Positions 8,317 to 15,571 of a stretch of 64,000 nt of DNA are shown here, piece after piece. A model generated the notes under the pieces. It saw only the letters and a list, made by a program, of their open reading frames with translations, was not told the origin of the DNA and searched no databases. Numbering within the stretch: the stretch's first letter is position 1; each line of letters opens with the position of its first letter. The DNA is from Pseudomonadota bacterium (GTDB lineage: Bacteria > Pseudomonadota > Gammaproteobacteria > Xanthomonadales > Xanthomonadaceae), in assembly GCA_018241125.1 (NCBI GenBank), contig JAFEEL010000007.1, forward strand, positions 124,001 to 188,000. The letters run 5' to 3'. The position numbers were made by a program, and so were the translations under genes.

Positions 8317-9351
8317 ATGATTCGAGACGCGGGCATCGTCGGGGCGGGGTTGCTGGCGCTGGGCCTGAGCGGCCATGCGGCGGCCGGCACGTTGTATCGC
8401 TGCGATAGTCCCGACCAGCCGACCAGTTACACCAGCCGTCCGGTTGCGAGCATGAGCTGCAAAGCCATCCACTATGACCCCGGCCGGCCCTCGCGGCGCC
8501 CGGCCCCGGTCGCGTTCGGCTATGGCGGCGGTTCCAGTGGCGGCGGGATGACCAACGCGACGTCGCCCGCGGCCAACTTGGCGGCCACCGCGGCTCCCGC
8601 GCCGGCTGCATCCGATCCAAATCTGGCGGCATCGGTGGCGATCCCGGCCAGTTCCGACTCTCCGTCGGTGCGCGCGGCGGCCTCGGCGCCGACGCGGGTG
8701 GCCAGCGTCGGCCCGGCCCCGCGCACGGTGTTCCGCACCTCCGAGGATGGGCCGCTGACTGCTCCTGAGATCCCCAAGGGCGTGCAGGCGCGGGTTACCC
8801 GCGGGGTGATGTACAAGTACTCCCGCGACGGCATCAACACCTATACCAATGTCGCCCCGCCGGCGGCGGTCGGGGCCAAGGTGCTGTTCACCTACATCGA
8901 GACCTGCTACGCCTGCGGGGCGCTGCCGGGGGTGAACTTCGGCAGCCTGTCGCTCAACACCAACGCCTTCGAGCCGGAGATTGCCGCCGCCGCCCATGCC
9001 TACGGGGTCGACGAGTGGCTGGTGCGGGCGATCATCCACGCCGAGTCCAACTACAACCCCAACGCGGTCTCCAACAAGGGCGCGCAGGGCTTGATGCAGC
9101 TCATGCCGGCCACCGCCGCGCGTTTCGGGGTGGCCAATGCCTTTGCCGCCGCCGACAACATCAACGGCGGGGTGCAGTACCTGGCCTTCCTGTCCAAACG
9201 CTACAACGGCGACGTGCAACTGATAGCGGCGGCCTACAACGCCGGCGAGCGCAACGTGGATCGCTACGGCGGCATCCCGCCGTTCGCCGAAACCACCCGC
9301 TACGTGGCCCGCGTGGCCACTCTGGCCGAGCGCTACCGCGGCGGGAAGTAG
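8317..9351 (+). CDS. Exported lytic transglycosylase with DUF4124-like N-terminus
   Basis: A 344-aa protein. A signal peptide (GAGLLALGLSGHAAA) is followed by a DUF4124-like segment (GTLYRCDSPDQPTSYTSRP), a low-complexity Ala/Ser/Pro linker (about 75-140), and a C-terminal SLT domain containing the catalytic Glu in HAESNYNPNAVSNKGAQG, then LMQLMPATAARFGV and AAYNAGERNVDRYGG. It would cleave the MurNAc-GlcNAc bond of peptidoglycan in the periplasm, forming 1,6-anhydroMurNAc. ATG 8317 was chosen because it begins the signal peptide; the upstream open frame is antisense to the neighbouring secreted protein. A mobile hairpin repeat starts 57 bp downstream and may serve as its terminator. Confidence 0.9.
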   Translation: MIRDAGIVGAGLLALGLSGHAAAGTLYRCDSPDQPTSYTSRPVASMSCKAIHYDPGRPSRRPAPVAFGYGGGSSGGGMTNATSPAANLAATAAPAPAASDPNLAASVAIPASSDSPSVRAAASAPTRVASVGPAPRTVFRTSEDGPLTAPEIPKGVQARVTRGVMYKYSRDGINTYTNVAPPAAVGAKVLFTYIETCYACGALPGVNFGSLSLNTNAFEPEIAAAAHAYGVDEWLVRAIIHAESNYNPNAVSNKGAQGLMQLMPATAARFGVANAFAAADNINGGVQYLAFLSKRYNGDVQLIAAAYNAGERNVDRYGGIPPFAETTRYVARVATLAERYRGGK

Positions 9352-9408
9352 GCGCGGGCGCCCCGCAGCAGGTCCAGCGCCGCCCCGGCGACGGCAGGGA
9401 TGGCGTGC

Positions 9409-9567
9409 TCTGGCAGGTTGTTGAAAAAGGGCTTTCTTGCCTTTTTCAACGCGCCCAGTCCGGTGCATGCCCGTACTCGGCTCCGCCAAATCAAACACTT
9501 GCGTGTTTGATTGGCGTGCGATCCGTCCATGGATCGCATCAGCAGGCTGTTTTTCAACAGCCTGCTA
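9409..9567 (+). repeat. Multi-hairpin intergenic repeat element, copy A (159 bp)
   Basis: A string of four inverted repeats: TTGAAAAAGG/CCTTTTTCAA; CCAAATCAAACAC/GTGTTTGATTGG; GCGATCC/GGATCGC; and AGCAGGCTGTT/AACAGCCTGCT. The whole element recurs in opposite orientation at 15326-15508. It has no coding content. It fills most of the 348-bp gap between the transglycosylase and petA; the remaining sequence (9568-9699) holds the pet promoter region. Confidence 0.85.
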
Positions 9568-9599
9568 GACGTTTCCATCGAAATTTTTGACGGTTGGCG

Positions 9600-9629
9600 T
9601 TGTCGGGCGCTTGGCGCTTCCGTTACACT
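9600..9629 (+). promoter_or_regulatory. Candidate promoter of the petABC operon
   Basis: TTGTCG (9600-9605) and TACACT (9624-9629), with 18-bp spacing, lie about 70 bp upstream of petA. This is the best sigma70-like match between the repeat element and the operon. It is a pattern match only. Confidence 0.35.
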
Positions 9630-9699
9630 GCGCCGTCTGCGCCCGGGGAGGGGACTCGTCCAGGTGCACGATCTGTCTGGGATTTCTTGCGGAGACTCG

Positions 9700-10305
9700 A
9701 TGGCTAACGAAGAGGTCAATACCGGCCGCCGCCGCTTCCTGACCGCCACCACCGCCGTGGTCGGCGCCATCGGGGTGGCCGGTGCGGCCACTCCGTTCGT
9801 GCGCTCGTGGCTGCCCAGCGTCGAGGCGCTGCTGGCTGGCGGGCCGGTCGAGGTGGACATCAGCAAGCTCGGCGCCGAGCCGGGCATGTTCATGCGCGTG
9901 AAGTGGCGCGGCCAGCCGGTGTTCGTGTTCCAGCGCACGCCCGAGCAACTGGCGATCCTGCCCACGCTCGACGGCGAACTGGTCGATCCCAAGTCCGATG
10001 AAGCCTCGCAGACCCCGGCGTTTGCCCGCAACGAGGCGCGCTCGATCAAGCCGGCGCTGGGCGTGCTGGTGGGCATCTGCACCCATCTGGGCTGCGTGCC
10101 GATCCACAAGCCCGAGGTGCAGCCGCAGCCGTTCGATCCGCACTGGAAGGGCGGCTTTTTCTGCCCCTGCCACGGCTCGCGTTACGATCTGGCCGGGCGC
10201 GTGTTCAAGAACGTGCCGGCGCCGAAGAATCTGGAAGTGCCGCTCTACAACTTCCTCGACGACAACCGCATCGTCGTCGGCGAGCCGCCGAAGGGAGCCG
10301 CCTGA
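9700..10305 (+). CDS. petA: Ubiquinol-cytochrome c reductase iron-sulfur (Rieske) subunit
   Basis: A 201-aa Rieske protein of the bc1 complex. The N-terminus has a twin-arginine motif (RRRFLTATT) and one transmembrane anchor; the periplasmic domain binds a [2Fe-2S] cluster through CTHLGC and CPCHGS boxes. It takes the first electron from ubiquinol at the Qo site and passes it to cytochrome c1. The ATG is preceded by GGAG (9691-9694); an earlier in-frame start would lie in the repeat. Its TGA overlaps the petB ATG (TGATG), so expression of the subunits is coupled. Confidence 0.97.
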   Translation: MANEEVNTGRRRFLTATTAVVGAIGVAGAATPFVRSWLPSVEALLAGGPVEVDISKLGAEPGMFMRVKWRGQPVFVFQRTPEQLAILPTLDGELVDPKSDEASQTPAFARNEARSIKPALGVLVGICTHLGCVPIHKPEVQPQPFDPHWKGGFFCPCHGSRYDLAGRVFKNVPAPKNLEVPLYNFLDDNRIVVGEPPKGAA

Positions 10306-11576
10306 TGTCTGGCAACGTGTTCACCCGCACCGCCTGCGGCGTGATGGATTGGGTCAACGAGCGTGCGCCGGGCATGATGCCGGCCTATCGCAAGCACATG
10401 ACCGAGTACTACGCGCCGAAGAACTTCAACTTCTGGTACTACTTCGGCTCGCTGGCCCTGCTGGTGTTGGTCAACCAGATCGTCACCGGCATCTTCCTGA
10501 CCATGCACTACAAGCCCGGCGCGGACACCGCGTTCGCCTCGGTCGAGTACATCATGCGCGACGTGCCGGCGGGCTGGTTGATCCGCTACATGCACACCAC
10601 CGGCGCCTCGATGTTCTTCATCGTGGTGTACCTGCACATGTTCCGCGGCATGCTGTACGGCTCCAGCCGCAAGCCACGCGAAATGGTGTGGTTGCTGGGC
10701 ATGGTGATCTTCCTGACGCTGATGGCCGAAGCCTTCATGGGCTACATCCTGCCCTACGGCAACATGAGCTACCACGGCGCCAAGGTGATAATCAACCTGT
10801 TCGGCGCGATCCCGTACGTCGGCGGTGCGTTGACCGAGTGGATCCGCGGCGATTTCGTGGTCGGCGACGCCACCTTGAACCGCTTCTTCGCCCTGCACGT
10901 GGTGGCGCTGCCGCTGGTGTTGCTGCTGCTGGTGGTGCTGCATCTGGGCGCGTTGCACGAGGTGGGATCCAACAACCCCGATGGCGTGGAGATCAAGAAG
11001 GGCCCGAAGGGCAATCGCTGGTCGCCCAAGGCGCCGGCCGACGGCATCCCGTTCCACCCGTATTACACGGTCAAGGATCTGTTCGGCGCTTCGTTCTTCA
11101 TGCTGCTGGCGGCGTTCATCATCTACTTCGAGCCCACCGTCGGCGGCTGGTTCCTGGAGCCGGACAACTTCACCCCGGCCGATCCGCTGGTCACCCCCGA
11201 GCACATCAAGCCAGTGTGGTACTTCACCGGGTTCTACGCGATGCTGCGCGCGGTGCCTTCGTTCTGGGGCACGCAGATCTGGGGCGTGATCGTGATGGGC
11301 GCCGCGGTGATGATCCTGTTCCTGCTGCCGTGGCTGGATCGCTGCGAGGTCAAGTCGATCCGCTATCGGCCGGCGTTGGCCAAGTTCATGTTCATCGGGC
11401 TGGCCTTCGATTACCTGTGGCTGATGTGGATCGGCACGCAGCCGCCGACCAGCACGCTCACGTCGGTCTCGCAGCTGCTGACGGCGCTGTACTTCCTGTT
11501 CTTCATCACGATGCCCTGGTGGTCGCGCTGGGGAGCGAACAAGCCGGTGCCAGAGCGGGTGACCATGCATGACTAA
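10305..11576 (+). CDS. petB: Cytochrome b subunit of the bc1 complex
   Basis: A 423-aa polytopic membrane protein. Two His pairs (in RYMHTTGASMFFIVVYLHMF and NRFFALHVVALPLVLLLLVV) ligate hemes bL and bH. The Qo-site motif reads PVWY rather than the mitochondrial-type PEWY, a variant I recall from beta- and gammaproteobacteria. It carries the quinone oxidation (Qo) and reduction (Qi) sites of the Q cycle. The ORF is full length and continuous, not split into b6 and subunit IV. It overlaps petA by 1 bp and petC by 8 bp. Confidence 0.97.
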   Translation: MSGNVFTRTACGVMDWVNERAPGMMPAYRKHMTEYYAPKNFNFWYYFGSLALLVLVNQIVTGIFLTMHYKPGADTAFASVEYIMRDVPAGWLIRYMHTTGASMFFIVVYLHMFRGMLYGSSRKPREMVWLLGMVIFLTLMAEAFMGYILPYGNMSYHGAKVIINLFGAIPYVGGALTEWIRGDFVVGDATLNRFFALHVVALPLVLLLLVVLHLGALHEVGSNNPDGVEIKKGPKGNRWSPKAPADGIPFHPYYTVKDLFGASFFMLLAAFIIYFEPTVGGWFLEPDNFTPADPLVTPEHIKPVWYFTGFYAMLRAVPSFWGTQIWGVIVMGAAVMILFLLPWLDRCEVKSIRYRPALAKFMFIGLAFDYLWLMWIGTQPPTSTLTSVSQLLTALYFLFFITMPWWSRWGANKPVPERVTMHD

Positions 11577-12345
11577 GCGTCAGTCCCTTTTCGTGTTCGC
11601 GCTGACCGCCCTGGCGGCGCTCGCGCCCGTCACCGCTTTTGCCGGCGAGGGCGAGGGCTTGCTGGAGGCCAACACGCATCTGTCCGACCCGGCCTCGTTG
11701 CAGCGTGGCGCCAAGCTGTTCATGAACTACTGCTCGGGCTGCCATTCGCTCAAGTACCTGCGTTACGGCCGCATGGCCGACGACCTGGGCCTGAGCGAAA
11801 AGCAGGTCCAGGAAAACCTGAACTTCACCGGCGCCAAGTACCTCGACCACGTCAACGTGGCGATGAACCCGACCGACGCGGCCAACTGGTTCGGCAAGAC
11901 CCCGCCGGATCTGTCGCTGGAAGGCCGCGCGCGCGGGCCGAACTGGATCTACACCTACCTCAAGTCGTTCTACGCCGACGAGTCCCGGCCCTCGGGATGG
12001 AACAACACCGTCCTGCCCAACGCCTCGATGCCCAACGTGTTGTGGCAGTTGCAGGGCGTGGCGCACCCGGTAACCGAGCCCAAGCACGGCGATGAGCCGT
12101 GCGCCAAGGGCGAGTTCGAGGGCAAGTGCATCAAGGATCTGGCGGTCGACGACGCCCACAAGGGTCAGTTGACCCCGGAAGAATACGACCGTGCCGCGCT
12201 CGACATCACCGCGTTCTTGCAATACGCGGCCGAGCCGGCGGCGTTGCAGCGCACGCAATACGGCTGGAAGGTGATCTTGTTCCTGGCGTTCTTCACCTTC
12301 CTTGCCTACTTGCTCAAGCGCGAATACTGGCGCGACGTGCACTGA
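11569..12345 (+). CDS. petC: Cytochrome c1
   Basis: A 258-aa periplasmic heme protein anchored by a C-terminal helix (GWKVILFLAFFTFLAYLL). A Sec signal peptide ending at AFA precedes the heme-binding CSGCH. An acidic insertion with two extra cysteines (EPCAKGEFEGKC) could form a disulfide that orders the loop near the heme. It passes electrons from the Rieske centre to soluble or membrane cytochromes c. It starts inside petB by 8 bp. sspA follows within 75 bp, the order seen in many beta- and gammaproteobacteria. Confidence 0.97.
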   Translation: MTKRQSLFVFALTALAALAPVTAFAGEGEGLLEANTHLSDPASLQRGAKLFMNYCSGCHSLKYLRYGRMADDLGLSEKQVQENLNFTGAKYLDHVNVAMNPTDAANWFGKTPPDLSLEGRARGPNWIYTYLKSFYADESRPSGWNNTVLPNASMPNVLWQLQGVAHPVTEPKHGDEPCAKGEFEGKCIKDLAVDDAHKGQLTPEEYDRAALDITAFLQYAAEPAALQRTQYGWKVILFLAFFTFLAYLLKREYWRDVH

Positions 12346-12419
12346 AGGATTGCGACATGGCACGCACCGGTACGCCAGCGGAGTCGGGAACCGGGCCCAA
12401 GGTGGCCCTGGGAGGCCAT

Positions 12420-13055
12420 ATGGTTGCAAGTCCGCGCCTGCGCAACGCACTGACCCTGTTTTCCTCGCGCGATAGCGTGATCTGCCATCGCGTGCGGCTG
12501 GTGCTGGCAGCCAAAGGGGTCAGTTACGACCTCATCACGATCGATCCGGCCAATCCGCCCGAGGATCTGGTCGATCTGAACCCGTACCATTCCGTGCCCA
12601 CGCTGGTGGACCGCGATCTGGTGCTGTATGCCGCCTCGGTGGTCACCGAGTATCTCGACGAGCGCTACCCGCACCCGCCGCTGATGCCGGTCGATCCGCT
12701 CTCGCGCGCCCGCCTGCGTCTGGCGATGCTGCGCATGGAGCACGAGTGGGTACCGCACGTGCAGTCGATCCAGCACGGCAACAAGGCGCAGGCCGAAGCA
12801 GGCCGCAAGCGCCTGCGCGAGCTGGTGATCGCGGCATTGCCGTTGTTCAAGGCCAGCAAGTTCTTCCTCAATCCGGAAATGAGCCTGGCCGATTGCGCGA
12901 TGGCGCCGATCATCTGGCGTCTGCCGTCGCTGGGAATCGTGCTGCCCAAGGAGTGCAAGCCGATCGAGGACTACGGCATGCGCATCTTCCGCAACCCCGG
13001 GTTCTTGCGCAGCATGACCCCCGAAGAAAAAATCCTGCGCGAAATCGCGCCGTAA
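12420..13055 (+). CDS. sspA: Stringent starvation protein A (GST-fold RNA polymerase-associated protein)
   Basis: A 211-aa GST-fold protein with N-terminal thioredoxin-like domain (RNALTLFSSRDSVICHRVRL, then NPYHSVPTLVDRDLVLY, ending VVTEYLDERYPHPPLMP) and an all-alpha C-terminal domain. SspA binds RNA polymerase and modulates stationary-phase and stress transcription; it is not an active GST. I chose ATG 12420, preceded by GGAGG, because family homology begins there. ATG 12357, with AAGGA 8 bases upstream, would add 21 unconserved residues and cannot be excluded. It sits between petC and sspB. Confidence 0.92.
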   Translation: MVASPRLRNALTLFSSRDSVICHRVRLVLAAKGVSYDLITIDPANPPEDLVDLNPYHSVPTLVDRDLVLYAASVVTEYLDERYPHPPLMPVDPLSRARLRLAMLRMEHEWVPHVQSIQHGNKAQAEAGRKRLRELVIAALPLFKASKFFLNPEMSLADCAMAPIIWRLPSLGIVLPKECKPIEDYGMRIFRNPGFLRSMTPEEKILREIAP

Positions 13056-13065
13056 GCGCCTGCCC

Positions 13066-13524
13066 ATGCCCGCCGCCCACGTTCCGCCGGTGATGACCTC
13101 CAACCGTCCGTACTTGCTGCGGGCGATGTACGAGTGGATCAACGACAATGGCATGACGCCTTACATCCTGGTCGATGCGGCGTTTCCCGGAGTGCTGGTG
13201 CCGTCGCAGGCGGTCAAGGATGGGCGCGTCGTTCTCAACATCGCCGCCCGCGCAGTCAGCCAGTTGAGCTTGGGCGACGCCGAGATCGGGTTTCTGGCCC
13301 GCTTCGGCGGTGTCAGCCAGCCGGTACGCGTGCCGCTGGGCGCGGTGCAGGCGATCTACGCGCAAGAGAGCGGGCAGGGGATGGCGTTGCCGGACGACGC
13401 GACCGGCGCCGTGGCCGGCCCATCCGCACCCGCAGCGCCTGCCGACAAGCCGCCGGGCGAGCCGCCCGATCGTGGCCCGCCCAGCGGCGGCAAACGCGGT
13501 GCGAAGCTGCGCGTGGTGAAGTAG
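13066..13524 (+). CDS. sspB: ClpXP protease specificity-enhancing factor SspB
   Basis: A 152-aa adaptor that delivers ssrA-tagged proteins to ClpXP. The N-terminal substrate-binding fold is clear (SNRPYLLRAMYEWINDNGMTP, then VLNIAARAVSQLSLG and IGFLARFGG). A flexible Ala/Pro-rich tail ends in the ClpX-docking peptide LRVVK, matching the E. coli SspB terminus. It follows sspA by 10 bp and is presumably co-transcribed with it. The start is the ATG at 13066; a second in-frame ATG (before TSNRPYLL) is close to the start used in other species. Confidence 0.95.
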   Translation: MPAAHVPPVMTSNRPYLLRAMYEWINDNGMTPYILVDAAFPGVLVPSQAVKDGRVVLNIAARAVSQLSLGDAEIGFLARFGGVSQPVRVPLGAVQAIYAQESGQGMALPDDATGAVAGPSAPAAPADKPPGEPPDRGPPSGGKRGAKLRVVK

Positions 13525-13649
13525 GCTTCCGTTGGGCCGGTGGCGCGGATCGCGCCGGTGCCCTGCGCAAGCCCGATATTGCGTTATCTTGATGGTCTGG
13601 ACGCTCTGGCGCGATCGGCGCCGCACATGCAACAGCTGGGGAACGCGGC

Positions 13650-14441
13650 ATGAAACTGGTATTTCCCAACGGCGAGCACCCACAAGTGCTGCTCAACGCC
13701 GGCATCAACCGCATCGGATCGGCACCCGACGGGGCGGTCGTGCTCGATCATGCCGGCGTGGTTCCGGTGCATTGCGAAATCCACCAGAGCGGCATCGGTG
13801 TGAATCTGCAGGTGCCGGCCGGCGGTGGCTTGGTGCTGGTCAACAACAAGCCGGTGAACGAGATGATCGCCCTGCGGGCCGGGGATGACATCAACATCGG
13901 CGGCATCATCGCCCGCGTGGCCCCGGCCGACGCGCCGCGCGCCGCGCCCTCCAGCGGCACCACCGGGTCGTTCGGGTCGGCCGATGCCGACAGCGGCGCC
14001 ACGCGGATGCGCGCAGCCGTCCCGAAGTTCGTGCTGCGCGGGGTTTCGGGGCCGGTGTTCGGCAAGATGTACCCGGTGACCGGGCCGACCGTGATCGGGC
14101 GTGCGCCCGAGTGCACCATTCCGGTGGGCGTGGACGAAATTTCCCGTCGGCACTGTGAGTTGAAGCCGGTCGCCGATGGCCTGTCGGTCGAGGATCTGGG
14201 GTCGGCCAATGGTACCTACATCAACGGCCAGCGCGTGCAGAAGGGCTTCATGAAGGCCGGCGACGAGCTGCGCCTGGACGCGGTGCGTTTCATGCTGGTC
14301 GCGCCCGGGCAGGAAGTGAATACGGTGCGGCGCATGGAGTCGGTGCCGACGCCCAGCAGCGGCAATGGCAAGTGGGTCGCGGTGGTGGTGATCGTGGTGG
14401 TGATCGCCGCGATCGCGGCATGGAAGTTGCTGCAACCCTGA
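13650..14441 (+). CDS. Tail-anchored protein with two FHA domains
   Basis: A 263-aa protein with a degenerate FHA-like domain (residues 1-90, INRIGSAPDGAVVLDHAGVVPVHCEI), an Ala/Ser linker, and a canonical FHA domain (about 130-225) with the phosphothreonine-binding signature VIGRAPECTI, SRRHCEL and LGSANGTYINGQRV. A single C-terminal helix (VAVVVIVVVIAAIAAW) would anchor it in the membrane with the FHA domains in the cytosol. FHA domains read phosphothreonine marks; a Ser/Thr kinase and a PP2C phosphatase lie 28 kb away in this window, so a link is possible but unproven. It is monocistronic and convergent with nadC, leaving 10 bp. Confidence 0.85.
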   Translation: MKLVFPNGEHPQVLLNAGINRIGSAPDGAVVLDHAGVVPVHCEIHQSGIGVNLQVPAGGGLVLVNNKPVNEMIALRAGDDINIGGIIARVAPADAPRAAPSSGTTGSFGSADADSGATRMRAAVPKFVLRGVSGPVFGKMYPVTGPTVIGRAPECTIPVGVDEISRRHCELKPVADGLSVEDLGSANGTYINGQRVQKGFMKAGDELRLDAVRFMLVAPGQEVNTVRRMESVPTPSSGNGKWVAVVVIVVVIAAIAAWKLLQP

Positions 14442-14451
14442 AGAACGCTGC

Positions 14452-15315
14452 TCAGCCGGCCGGCGGCAGCCCGAAGCGCATCGATAGATCCACCGCCTGC
14501 ACATTTTTGGTCAAGGCGCCGATGGAGATGCAATCCACGCCGGTCTGGGCCAGTTCGCGCACGCGTTCGATGCCGACTCCGCCGGACACTTCCAGCGGCG
14601 TGCGCCCGGCGGCGCGGCGCACCGCCTCGCGCAGGTCGTCCATGGAAAACTCGTCCACCAGGATGCGCTCGGGCTGTGTGTCCAGCGCCTGATCGAGTTC
14701 GGCCAGCGTTTCGACCTCCACGATCAACGGTACGCCCGGGTGCAGCGCGCACGCACGCTGTACCGCCGCGGCGATCGAGCCGGCGGCGAGGATGTGGTTT
14801 TCCTTGAGCATCATCGCGTCGTGCAGGCCCAAGCGGTGGTTGTCGCCGCCACCGACACGCACCGCGTACTTTTGCGCCATGCGCAGGCCCGGAAGGGTCT
14901 TGCGGGTGTCGAGGATGCGGGTGGCGGTGCCGCGCACGGCGTCCACGAACGCTGCGGTGACGGTGGCGGTGGCCGAGAGGGTTTGCAGGAAGTTCAAGGC
15001 CGTGCGCTCGCCGCTGAGCAGCGCCCGCGAACGCCCGTGCAGCCGGCACAGCACCGTGCCGGCCGGCACCGGCGCGCCTTCGTCGACCTGCCAGCTGATG
15101 CTTGCGTTGCCATCGAGGGCGTGAAAGACCGCATCGAACCACGGCCGGCCGGCGATGCGCGCCGCTTGCTTGCACAGTACGTAAGCATTGGCGGCCACGT
15201 CGGGCAGCAGGTCGGCGGTGACATCGCCGCTGCCGATGTCCTCGGCGAGCGCACGCGCCACGTCGGCGGCGACGCGGTCAGGATCGGGGACTTGCAAGAC
15301 GGTATCGGCGCGCAT
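14452..15315 (-). CDS. nadC: Nicotinate-nucleotide pyrophosphorylase (carboxylating)
   Basis: A 287-aa quinolinate phosphoribosyltransferase that converts quinolinate and PRPP to nicotinate mononucleotide in de novo NAD synthesis. Key segments are EDIGSGDVTADLLP near the N-terminus, RTALNFLQTLSATATVT, DTRKTLPGLR, and GGGDNHRLGLHDAMMLKENH, which together supply the active-site Arg, Lys and His residues; the C-terminal barrel includes EVETLAELDQAL and SGGVGIERV. Length is normal. The second copy of the mobile hairpin repeat begins 11 bp upstream of its start codon, so its promoter must lie in or beyond that element. Confidence 0.96.
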   Translation of the reverse strand: MRADTVLQVPDPDRVAADVARALAEDIGSGDVTADLLPDVAANAYVLCKQAARIAGRPWFDAVFHALDGNASISWQVDEGAPVPAGTVLCRLHGRSRALLSGERTALNFLQTLSATATVTAAFVDAVRGTATRILDTRKTLPGLRMAQKYAVRVGGGDNHRLGLHDAMMLKENHILAAGSIAAAVQRACALHPGVPLIVEVETLAELDQALDTQPERILVDEFSMDDLREAVRRAAGRTPLEVSGGVGIERVRELAQTGVDCISIGALTKNVQAVDLSMRFGLPPAG

Positions 15316-15325
15316 GCGCGCAGTT

Positions 15326-15508
15326 TAGCAGGCTGTTGAAAAACAGCCTGCTGATGCGATCCATGGACGGATCGCACGCCAATCAAGCACGCAAGTATTT
15401 GATTGGGCGGAGCCGGGTACGGGCATGTACCGGACCCGGCGCGTTGAGAAAGGGCAGCGCCTGCCCCCGCGCAGGCGGGGGAAAGCCCTTTTTCAACAAC
15501 CTGTCAGA
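15326..15508 (-). repeat. Multi-hairpin intergenic repeat element, copy B (183 bp, inverted relative to copy A)
   Basis: The reverse complement of copy A (9409-9567) with few mismatches, including the identical terminal hairpin AGCAGGCTGTT/AACAGCCTGCT. It is 24 bp longer because the distal TTGAAAAA-type hairpin carries an extra small GC palindrome (CCTGCCCCC/GGGGG type) in its loop. It occupies most of the 256-bp gap between nadC and the DUF1631 gene. No coding content. Confidence 0.85.
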
Positions 15509-15571
15509 CGAGGCGCGCCTGCTCGCGAAGCGCAGGCGGCCCGGCGCTACGACTGTGCGCGGCGCTGCGGC

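Noticed and set aside
10305-11576. Damaged Qo site in cytochrome b (PVWY instead of PEWY)
   Set aside because: PVWY is, to my knowledge, a normal variant in beta- and gammaproteobacteria, and the rest of the protein is intact.
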